Source of the DNA: JAEZFI01 sp044508215
Lineage (GTDB): Bacteria; Actinomycetota; Acidimicrobiia; Acidimicrobiales; Microtrichaceae
Reading direction: 5' to 3'
NCBI GenBank assembly: GCA_044508215.1
Contig: JBIQID010000012.1
Location: forward strand, 1-37,951
Length of the DNA: 37,951 nt
Positions 23,863-30,365 of this stretch are shown piece after piece. A program made the position numbers and the translations under genes. The notes beneath the pieces were generated by a model. It was not told where the DNA came from and ran no database searches. It saw nothing but the letters and a program-made list of their open reading frames with translations. How positions within the stretch are numbered: position 1 is the stretch's first letter; every line of letters starts with the position of its first letter.

Positions 23863-25371
23863 GTGCTCGTCGAGACCGCCTCCGGACAGCTCCGTGGTGA
23901 GCTCGTCCGCGAGGCGGACGGCGGCGTCACGGTCCACCGCGGGATCCCCTACGCACGCCCCCCGGTGGGGCCGCTGCGGCTGCGGCCACCGGTTCCCGCC
24001 CAACCGTGGGCAGGGGAGCGCGACGCGACACGGTTCGGCGCCACCGCCCCCCAGCCGCCGAGCTTCATGGCGGCGTTCGGCGAGCCGCAGTCCGAGGACT
24101 GCCTGACCCTCAACGTGTGGGCGCCCGAGGGGGTTCGGGGCGCGCCCGTCATGGTCTGGTTCCACGGTGGCGGCTTCACCGGTGGCTCCGGCTCCACCCC
24201 GTGGTACGACGGGCGGCGGCTCGCGGCCCGTGGCGTGGTGGTCGTCACCGTCAACTACCGGCTGGGGCCGCTCGGCTTCCTCCACCTCGAGCCCTTCGGG
24301 GGCGAGGCGTGGAGGGGCACGGCGAACCTCGGCCTGGCCGACCAGACGCTCGCGCTCGAGTGGGTGCACCAGAACATCGAGGCGTTCGGGGGCGACCCGT
24401 CGCAGGTGACGATCTTCGGGGAGAGCGCCGGCGCCATGAGCGTGTGCGCCCACCTGGCCCGGCCCACCGCAGCGGGACGCTTCCGACGTGCCATCGCTCA
24501 GTCCGGCGCTGCCCGGCACGCGAGGGACCCCGAGGTCGCCGAGCAGGTGGCGGCCCGCGTGCTCGAGGTGCTCGGCGTCGACCACCAGCACCTCGATCGC
24601 CTCGCCGACCTCCCCGTGGAGGCGTTCGTGGAGGTGCAGGGTCAGCTCGGGCGCCTCGGCGGCGAGAACACGGACCTCCCACTGCACTTCGCTCCGACCG
24701 TGGACGGCTACGACCTGCCCGTCGCCCCGGTGCAGGCGGTGCGCGACGGTGCAGCAGCGGGCATCGACCTGCTGATCGGGACCAACGCGGACGAGATGAA
24801 CCTGTTCGTGGTGCTCGCCCACCGCGGCGGTGGGGGCTCGATCGACGAAGGGCGCCTGCGGCGGCGCCTCGATGCAGCCCTGCGGCGGCTCGGGCGCGAC
24901 CTCAGCGTGGACGAGGTGGAGGTCCGGTACCGCCGCCGGCTGGGGGAGGCCGATCCGATGGCGGTGTGGTCGGCGATCGCCTCCGACCTGGTGTTCCGCA
25001 TGCCGGCGATCGAGACCGCGGACGCGCAGCGTCCCCACGGCGACGTGCGGATGTACCTCTACACCCACGCATCGACGGGGTTCGACGGCGCGCTCGGCTC
25101 GGCGCACGCGATGGAGATCCCGTTCACCTTCGACAACACCGACGCGCAGGGCGTCGACATGCTCGAGGGCGTGATCACCCCGGAGCGTCGCGAGCTCGCC
25201 CGGCGGCTCGCCGACTCGTGGGCCGCCTTCGCTGCGACCGGCGATCCGGGGGTGGGCGACGTGGGCCACTGGCCGCTGTACGGCGCCGCCCGGGAGACGA
25301 TGGTGCTCGACCTCGAGCACGAAGTGGTCGAGGACCCGTGGGCGGCGGAGCGGAGCGTCTGGTACCCGTGA
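23863..25371 (+). CDS. Type B carboxylesterase
   Basis: 502 residues, alpha/beta hydrolase. Oxyanion motif HGGGF, nucleophile Ser in FGESAGAMS, acidic residue in TNADEMN and catalytic His in GSAHAMEIPF. The N-terminal signature SEDCLTLNVW is the second family marker. Broad ester hydrolysis is expected; no signal peptide, so cytoplasmic. GTG at 23863 starts 5 nt after the preceding stop. Its own stop overlaps the Nudix gene by 4 nt. Confidence 0.92.
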   Translation: MLVETASGQLRGELVREADGGVTVHRGIPYARPPVGPLRLRPPVPAQPWAGERDATRFGATAPQPPSFMAAFGEPQSEDCLTLNVWAPEGVRGAPVMVWFHGGGFTGGSGSTPWYDGRRLAARGVVVVTVNYRLGPLGFLHLEPFGGEAWRGTANLGLADQTLALEWVHQNIEAFGGDPSQVTIFGESAGAMSVCAHLARPTAAGRFRRAIAQSGAARHARDPEVAEQVAARVLEVLGVDHQHLDRLADLPVEAFVEVQGQLGRLGGENTDLPLHFAPTVDGYDLPVAPVQAVRDGAAAGIDLLIGTNADEMNLFVVLAHRGGGGSIDEGRLRRRLDAALRRLGRDLSVDEVEVRYRRRLGEADPMAVWSAIASDLVFRMPAIETADAQRPHGDVRMYLYTHASTGFDGALGSAHAMEIPFTFDNTDAQGVDMLEGVITPERRELARRLADSWAAFAATGDPGVGDVGHWPLYGAARETMVLDLEHEVVEDPWAAERSVWYP

Positions 25372-25883
25372 GGCACTGGCAGGTCGCCGGAGCCATCATC
25401 CCGGCCCCCGACGACGCCGGACACCGCGGCGTGCTCCTCGTGGAGAACCTCCGTCGCAACGGCACCCGCGACTGGACGCCACCCGGTGGGGTGGTCGACC
25501 TCGCGGATGGCGAATCGATCATCGAGGGCCTGGCCCGGGAGGTCCTGGAGGAGACCGGGATCGTGGTGCCGGGATGGATCGGCCCGCTCTACCGGGTCAC
25601 CACGGAGGCGCCCGACATGGGCTGGGTCATGTCGGTGGAGGTCCACCTCGGTCTCCGTTCCGCTGACCCGATCTCGGTCGGCGCCGATCCCGACGGGATC
25701 GTCGTGGGAGCCGAGTACCTGAGCGAGGAGATCTGCGTGGAACGGGTGGCGGACGGCCACCCGTGGGTGAGGGACCCGCTGTGCGACTGGCTCTCCGAGC
25801 GGTGGGAGGACGAGCCGCGGGAGTACCGCTACGTGGTGCGCGGCACCCACCCGGGTTCGTCCAAGGTGCGTCGCCTGGCCTGA
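25368..25883 (+). CDS. Nudix hydrolase
   Basis: 171 residues. The Nudix box is readable: PPGGVVDLADGE, then seven residues and REVLEETGI. The loop before the first Glu is two residues longer than the classic G-x5-E. Nudix enzymes split nucleoside diphosphates linked to another group; substrate unknown. GTG overlaps the esterase stop (GTGA), so both are translated together. A strong hairpin follows 12 nt after the stop. Confidence 0.88.
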   Translation: MRHWQVAGAIIPAPDDAGHRGVLLVENLRRNGTRDWTPPGGVVDLADGESIIEGLAREVLEETGIVVPGWIGPLYRVTTEAPDMGWVMSVEVHLGLRSADPISVGADPDGIVVGAEYLSEEICVERVADGHPWVRDPLCDWLSERWEDEPREYRYVVRGTHPGSSKVRRLA

Positions 25884-25895
25884 CGCCCAGCCCCG

Positions 25896-25943
25896 TTCTG
25901 TTCCTCCCAGCGCGCCGTCCGTGCCGTTCCGGGAGGAACAGAA
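25896..25943 (+). terminator. Terminator-like hairpin after the Nudix gene
   Basis: Perfect 13-bp inverted repeat, TTCTGTTCCTCCC (25896-25908) and GGGAGGAACAGAA (25931-25943), with a 22-nt loop, 12 nt past the stop. No T-run follows. It could also be a protein-binding site for the lipoprotein gene downstream. Confidence 0.5.
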
Positions 25944-26009
25944 GGGTGAGGTGTTCTACGGTGTCGCCGGATCGACGGCCTGCGAGTCGATCAGCTGAGG
26001 GGGGAACCG

Positions 26010-27059
26010 ATGCGTCCACGTCCGTTCGACGATGCCGTGCCCGGACAGGGCCCTTCGACCGTGTCCCGGCGGCGCCGGGGCTGGCGCTTTGGTGCTGCGG
26101 CGCTGGTGGCGGCGGCCACCGCGCTCGCTGCCGCCTGCACGCCCCCGGAGGGTGCACCGCCGCCAGGACCGGAAGAGCTGCCCGACGGCTACGAGCAGCT
26201 CGACGGCAACTACGGCAACGGGACCTCGTCCAACGCGTTCACGTTGTTCCACGACACGACCCGCACGGGTGAGCGGCTGGTGGTGTTCGTGCACGGGGGC
26301 GCCTGGACCGTCGGCTCCAAGGGGCTGCTCCCGCACTCGGTGCGCCGCCTCGTGCAGCACGGCTACGCCGTGGCGTCGATCAACTACCCGCTGTCCGGCG
26401 TGCAGCGCCATCCAGAGCAGGTGCGGCACATCAAGGACGCCCTCAGCTGGTTCCGCTCGAACAGCGCGGCGCTCGGCATCAGCAACGGAGCGCCGGTCCT
26501 CGCCGGCTTCTCGGCCGGCGGCCACCTGGCGGCGTTGGCCGGTGCCACCGGGGGAGTGGCCGGGTTCGAGCCGCACGGCGGCGCTGCGGAGGCCGTGCCG
26601 GGAGCGGTCGTGGTGCTGGGCGGGCCCGTCGACCTGCCGGCCTTCAACACAGCGAGCCTCGACCCCTTGGTCCACGGCGCGAACGCTGCAGCGCTCACCG
26701 ACTACCTCAACGGGTCCTGCCTGGTCATCCCCAACAACCCGGGGTGCAACGCACCGCTCGCCGCAGCGTCGCCGGTGACCTACTTCGACGCGGGCGACCC
26801 GCCGATCTACGCGATCTACGCAGTCGACGACGAGCGGATCCCGACCAGCCAGGGCGATGACCTCGACACCGCCGCGCTCGCCGCCGGCATCGACGTGAAC
26901 GTGATCGTCGGCCTCGCGGGCGTCCGCATCGCCGAGTGCACCGAGTACTTCAACGCTGCCGGCTGCGACGCGAACCCCTGGTTCCACTCGGCGGTGCCGA
27001 GGATGCTGAACACGGCGAACCTCGCCGTGTGGCTCAACGCCCGCGGCCTGGGCGCCTGA
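26010..27059 (+). CDS. Alpha/beta hydrolase lipoprotein (esterase-like)
   Basis: 349 residues. Arg-rich start, hydrophobic segment and lipobox LAAAC (Cys near 43). Catalytic set: oxyanion HGGAW, nucleophile Ser in GFSAGG, Asp in AVDDERIP and His in WFHSAVP. This is the small-esterase/acetylxylan-esterase-like branch (BD-FAE/COesterase type). Four further Cys near the C-terminal half (SCLVIPNNPGC, AECTEYF, AGCD) may form disulfides, which fits an extracytoplasmic enzyme. ATG at 26010 has GAGGGGG 4-9 nt upstream. Substrate unknown. Confidence 0.82.
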   Translation: MRPRPFDDAVPGQGPSTVSRRRRGWRFGAAALVAAATALAAACTPPEGAPPPGPEELPDGYEQLDGNYGNGTSSNAFTLFHDTTRTGERLVVFVHGGAWTVGSKGLLPHSVRRLVQHGYAVASINYPLSGVQRHPEQVRHIKDALSWFRSNSAALGISNGAPVLAGFSAGGHLAALAGATGGVAGFEPHGGAAEAVPGAVVVLGGPVDLPAFNTASLDPLVHGANAAALTDYLNGSCLVIPNNPGCNAPLAAASPVTYFDAGDPPIYAIYAVDDERIPTSQGDDLDTAALAAGIDVNVIVGLAGVRIAECTEYFNAAGCDANPWFHSAVPRMLNTANLAVWLNARGLGA

Positions 27060-27063
27060 GCGC

Positions 27064-27088
27064 GCCGGCGGCCTCTACGGCTGCCGGC
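27064..27088. terminator. Hairpin between converging hydrolase and TIGR03086 genes
   Basis: GCCGGCGGC and GCTGCCGGC form a 9-bp stem with one G-U pair and a 7-nt loop. The loop holds the stop codon of the minus-strand gene. Likely shared terminator; no T-run. Confidence 0.45.
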
Positions 27089-27632
27089 CGATGAAGGCGA
27101 GCAGCTTCGTCTGCACGTCGGCGTCCTCCGGCACCGCCACCCGCGGGCCGTAGTGGCCGCTCATGCGGAGCGCGGCGTCCATCGGCAACATCCCTTCCAA
27201 CAGCTCGGCGCACTTGGCGGGATCGAGCCGCTCGTCCTGCCCCGTCGCTCGGGCGAGGTCCCACCGGTGCATGAAGACGTCGCTCGTGTAGATGCGGTCG
27301 ATGGCGTCGGCGAGGCGCATCGTGCCCAGGTGCGGGAGGTCGCGCTCCTCGTCGGCGACGGCGGGGTCGTCGAGGAGGGCCTGCACGGCCTCGGTCTGCG
27401 CCCGCCACGCGCCCACCGGGTCGTCGTCGACCGACGGGCCGCCGGGCAGGGTGATCCCCGCCGCCCCCTCGAGGAACGCGGGGAACCACTCCACGAGGTG
27501 GCGCACCACGTCGCGGGCGAGCCACCCCTCGGGCGGCGCGGGGAGGTCCCACGCTGCCTCCGGGGTGGCCTCGACGGTCGCCGTGAACCCTGCTGCGATC
27601 CGACGGTGCTCGTCGGCCGGCCCGCCGCTCAC
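27075..27632 (-). CDS. TIGR03086-type metal-binding protein (DinB/mycothiol-dependent superfamily)
   Basis: 185 residues from GTG 27632, which overlaps the SRPBCC stop by 4 nt. A four-helix DinB/maleylpyruvate-isomerase-like fold is suggested by WLARDVVRHLVEWFPAF and by DVFMHRWDLARATGQ, which supply His residues for a metal site. Family members are thought to use mycothiol or related thiols; activity unknown here. Last gene of the ArsR-controlled operon. Confidence 0.8.
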   Translation of the reverse strand: MSGGPADEHRRIAAGFTATVEATPEAAWDLPAPPEGWLARDVVRHLVEWFPAFLEGAAGITLPGGPSVDDDPVGAWRAQTEAVQALLDDPAVADEERDLPHLGTMRLADAIDRIYTSDVFMHRWDLARATGQDERLDPAKCAELLEGMLPMDAALRMSGHYGPRVAVPEDADVQTKLLAFIGRQP

Positions 27633-28111
27633 AGCTCGGCCACCAGCGCGTCCAGCTTGGCGTAGCCCTGGTCCACGCCGACCTCCATGCCGCTGGCCAG
27701 CCACTGGTCGCGGCCCTCGAAGCTGTCGACCAGCGACTGGGCGTGGAGGCGGGTGCGGCCGTCGCCCAGGTCCTCGAAGGTGAGGGTCTCGAGCGACACG
27801 CCCTCGGGCTGTCCCTCGAAGGTGAACGTCTGGACGATCCGGTCCTCGCCCACCTCGTGGAAGCAGCCGCGGAAGCCGTACTGCTCGCCGTCGCGCTCGG
27901 CCACGTACCTCCAGCGGCCGCCCGAGGTGGCGTCCCAGTCGATGATCTTCGTGTCCATGCCGTCGGGGCCCACCCAGCGGGCGAAGAGCTCGGGGTCGGT
28001 GTGGGCTCGCATGAGCTGTGCCGGCGTGGCGTCGAAGTCGCGGGTGATGCGGATGATCGGCACGTCGGGATCGGCCTCGATCGTGGCCTGGTAGCGGGTG
28101 GTGGTGGTCAT
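27629..28111 (-). CDS. SRPBCC / AHSA1-like protein
   Basis: 160 residues, one START-like (AHSA1) hydrophobic-pocket domain: ITRDFDATPAQLMRAHTDPE, GGRWRYV, then a C-terminal helix GMEVGVDQGYAKLDAL. Small proteins of this type very often follow an ArsR regulator in actinobacteria and may bind the regulator's ligand. ATG at 28111 overlaps the arsR-type stop (ATGA). Confidence 0.88.
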   Translation of the reverse strand: MTTTTRYQATIEADPDVPIIRITRDFDATPAQLMRAHTDPELFARWVGPDGMDTKIIDWDATSGGRWRYVAERDGEQYGFRGCFHEVGEDRIVQTFTFEGQPEGVSLETLTFEDLGDGRTRLHAQSLVDSFEGRDQWLASGMEVGVDQGYAKLDALVAEL

Positions 28112-28488
28112 GATGCTGTTCCTTCTGCTCTGTGGTGTGTGTGGTCGGTCTCGTCGGAGGGCCGCTCGCCCCGCATCTCGGCCAGGACGGCGTCGAGGCG
28201 CTCGTAGCGCTCCTGTGCTCGCTGGCGGTACCGCTCGATCCACTTGGTCATGAGATCGAAGACCTCCGCCTCGAGGTGGCAGGGACGTCGTTGGGCGTCC
28301 CTGCGCTGGGTGACCAGGCCGGCATCGGTCAGCACCTTCACGTGCTTGGACACCGCTTGGAGCGACATCTCGTAGGGCTCGGCGAGCTCGCCCACGGTCG
28401 CATCGCCCACCGCCAGACGGGCGACGATGTCGCGCCTCGTCGGGTCGGCCAGGGCAGCGAACACCCGGGTGAGCTCGTCCTCGTCCAC
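28108..28488 (-). CDS. ArsR-family winged-helix regulator
   Basis: 126 residues. The ArsR HTH is clear: FAALADPTRRDIVARLA, then QAVSKHVKVLTDAGLV. No CxC metal site is present, so it probably senses a non-metal ligand. GTG at 28488 has AGGAGG 6 nt upstream. Two palindromic operators flank its promoter, predicting autorepression of the three-gene operon (regulator, SRPBCC, TIGR03086). Confidence 0.9.
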   Translation of the reverse strand: MDEDELTRVFAALADPTRRDIVARLAVGDATVGELAEPYEMSLQAVSKHVKVLTDAGLVTQRRDAQRRPCHLEAEVFDLMTKWIERYRQRAQERYERLDAVLAEMRGERPSDETDHTHHRAEGTAS

Positions 28489-28500
28489 CGCTCCTCCTGT

Positions 28501-28516
28501 TCAACCGATGGGTTGA
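28501..28516. promoter_or_regulatory. ArsR operator 1
   Basis: TCAACC-GATG-GGTTGA, perfect 6-bp arms. It lies downstream of the -10 box, at or just after the predicted transcription start. Confidence 0.75.
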
Positions 28517-28520
28517 TAGC

Positions 28521-28549
28521 AACGTACGCGTGGGCCGCCACCTTGTCAA
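28521..28549 (-). promoter_or_regulatory. Promoter of the ArsR operon
   Basis: -35 TTGACA (28544-28549), 17-nt spacer, -10 TACGTT (28521-28526). Near-consensus sigma-70 type; transcription start expected near 28514, giving a leader with a ribosome site. Confidence 0.7.
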
Positions 28550-28561
28550 CCAAAAGGTTGA
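28546..28561. promoter_or_regulatory. ArsR operator 2
   Basis: TCAACC-AAAA-GGTTGA, the same arms as operator 1, centre-to-centre distance 45 nt. It overlaps the -35 box of the arsR-type promoter and is 33 nt from the dinB -10 box. Confidence 0.75.
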
Positions 28562-28593
28562 GGATCGCGACGCGGGGGTGGCAGAGGCGGGCG

Positions 28594-28599
28594 TAGCGT
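28594..28599 (+). promoter_or_regulatory. -10 box (TAGCGT) for dinB
   Basis: TAGCGT ends 7 nt before the GTG at 28607. GGGAG directly touches the GTG and is too close for a ribosome site, so leaderless translation fits better. Confidence 0.5.
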
Positions 28600-28606
28600 T
28601 CGGGAG

Positions 28607-29887
28607 GTGACCGAGCGGCGCATCCTCCACGTCGACATGGACGCGTTCTTCGTGTCGGTCGAGCTGCTCGACCACCCGGACCTGCGCGGCCGCCCGGTGG
28701 TGGTCGGTGGATCGGGGCCGAGAGGCGTCGTGGCTGCGGCGTCGTACGAGGCCCGTGCCTACGGGGTCCACTCGGCGATGCCGTCGGTGACGGCGCTCCG
28801 CCTCTGCCCGCACGCGGTCTTCCTCGACGGGCGTCACGGCCGCTACGCCGAGGTCAGCCGTCGGGTGATGGACGTGTTCGCCCAGGCGACCCCGCTGGTC
28901 GAACCGCTCTCGCTCGACGAGGCGTTCCTCGACGTGACCGGCTCGGAACGTGCGCTCGGGTCGGCCACGACGATCGCTCGGCGCATCCGCCGGACGATCT
29001 GGGAGCGAGAACGCCTGACCTGCTCGGTCGGCATCGCCACGAACAAGTTCCTCGCCAAGCTCGCCTCAGAGCGGGCCAAGCCCCGGGCCACGCCGAAGGG
29101 CCCCGCCTACGGCGACGGCATCGTCGAGGTGCCGGCGGACGGCATCGAGGACTTCCTGCGCCCACTCCCCGTGAGCGCGCTGTGGGGGGTCGGTCCGAAG
29201 ACACTGGAGCGCCTCGAGCGGCTGGGAGTGTCGACCGTCGCGGACCTCGCCGACACCCCGCTGCCGGCGCTCGTCGCGTCCGTCGGCCGGGCGGCGGGCC
29301 GCCACCTGCACGAGCTCGCGCACGGTCGCGACGACCGCCCGGTCGTCCCGGACGCTGCGGCGAAGTCGATCTCCCACGAAGCCACGTTCCCCACCGACAA
29401 GTTCGACCGCGCCGAGCTGGAAGGGGAGCTGGCCCGCATGGCGGACGCCGTCGCGACCCGGCTGCGGAAGAGCGAGGTCGTCGCCCGGACCGTGACGCTC
29501 AAGGTCCGCTCGGGCGGGTTCCAGACCATCACCCGGTCGCGCACGCTGCCCGAGCCGACCGACGACGGGCTGGCGCTGGCCCGCTGTGCCACCGCGCTGC
29601 TCGCCGAGGTCGACGTCGAGGCCGGGGTGCGCCTCATCGGCGTGGGAGCGACCAACCTCGTCGAGGTGCGGCTCCGCCAGCCGACGCTCCTCCCGGTCGA
29701 GGGCGAGGACGGCGCCCCGGCCGACCGCGACGACGTGAACCGGGCCGTCGACTCCATCCGGGAACGGTTCGGCAGCACGGCGATCGGGCCGGCCCGGCTG
29801 AGCAGGGGAGGGCGCGTGCGCACCTTCGAGCGGGGTGAGCAGCAGTGGGGCCCGGGTTCAGGTTCCGGCGACGGCGGACCGGGGTAG
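28607..29887 (+). CDS. dinB: DNA polymerase IV
   Basis: 426 residues, Y-family translesion polymerase. Catalytic motifs: HVDMDAFFVSVE (metal Asp) and SLDEAFLDVT (Asp-Glu), with CSVGIATNKFLAKLAS after. Helix-hairpin-helix thumb (WGVGPKTLERLERLGV) and the little-finger domain near 240-355. The C-terminus (about 375-426) is Gly/Ser-rich and no beta-clamp motif is obvious. The GTG at 28607 keeps the invariant ILHVDMD block. No LexA box is seen upstream, unlike E. coli dinB; instead the promoter region holds the ArsR operators. Confidence 0.95.
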   Translation: MTERRILHVDMDAFFVSVELLDHPDLRGRPVVVGGSGPRGVVAAASYEARAYGVHSAMPSVTALRLCPHAVFLDGRHGRYAEVSRRVMDVFAQATPLVEPLSLDEAFLDVTGSERALGSATTIARRIRRTIWERERLTCSVGIATNKFLAKLASERAKPRATPKGPAYGDGIVEVPADGIEDFLRPLPVSALWGVGPKTLERLERLGVSTVADLADTPLPALVASVGRAAGRHLHELAHGRDDRPVVPDAAAKSISHEATFPTDKFDRAELEGELARMADAVATRLRKSEVVARTVTLKVRSGGFQTITRSRTLPEPTDDGLALARCATALLAEVDVEAGVRLIGVGATNLVEVRLRQPTLLPVEGEDGAPADRDDVNRAVDSIRERFGSTAIGPARLSRGGRVRTFERGEQQWGPGSGSGDGGPG

Positions 29888-29901
29888 CTTCTTGGCACGC
29901 G

Positions 29902-29930
29902 TTGTCGATGCCACGGGGCTGTGGGATCAT
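29902..29930 (+). promoter_or_regulatory. Candidate promoter for DUF3040 gene
   Basis: TTGTCG (29902-29907), 17-nt spacer, GATCAT (29925-29930), in the 94-nt gap after dinB. The predicted leader is about 45 nt. Confidence 0.35.
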
Positions 29931-29981
29931 GGCGCAGTTCTGGCTCACCACTGGGATTCCCTGACGCAGAGAGGGGTCGGC

Positions 29982-30365
29982 GTGCCGCTGTCCGAGGACG
30001 AACAACGGATCCTCACCGAGATCGAGCAGCACCTCTACGCCTCCGATCCCGCCCTGGCACGGCAGGTCGGCTCCACGACCGTCTACTCAGCCGGCCTCCG
30101 CGGCGTCCGCTGGAGCATCTTCGGCCTCGTCGTCGGCCTCGCAGCGCTGCTGGCACTCCTCCAGGTCCACGTCTTCTTGTCGTTCGTGGTCGGCTTCGGC
30201 CTCATGTTGGTGTCCGCCTGGCACCTCGAGCGCAGCATCCGGCGCCTGGGCCGCACCGGACTCGACCAGGTGACCCAGTCGGTGAAGGGCCACAGCCTCC
30301 GCTCCTACCTGAACAACGCCTCCGAGCGTGCACGGGAGCGGATGCGCCGCGACGACGACGTCTGA
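29982..30365 (+). CDS. DUF3040 membrane protein
   Basis: 127 residues. The start PLSEDEQRILTEIEQHLYASD is the DUF3040 signature, with two adjoining transmembrane segments (about 40-82) and a basic tail. DUF3040 proteins are an actinobacterial family commonly encoded beside the dcw cluster and MoxR/DUF58/transglutaminase genes; function unknown. GTG at 29982 is set by the signature and by GAGAGGGG upstream; the frame is open further up but has no support. Its last 61 nt overlap the converging transglutaminase gene. Confidence 0.85.
   Translation: MPLSEDEQRILTEIEQHLYASDPALARQVGSTTVYSAGLRGVRWSIFGLVVGLAALLALLQVHVFLSFVVGFGLMLVSAWHLERSIRRLGRTGLDQVTQSVKGHSLRSYLNNASERARERMRRDDDV

Noticed and set aside
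29835..29981. N-terminal extension of the DUF3040 gene from 29835
   Set aside because: The family signature begins at 29982 with a ribosome site; the extra part overlaps dinB in another frame.
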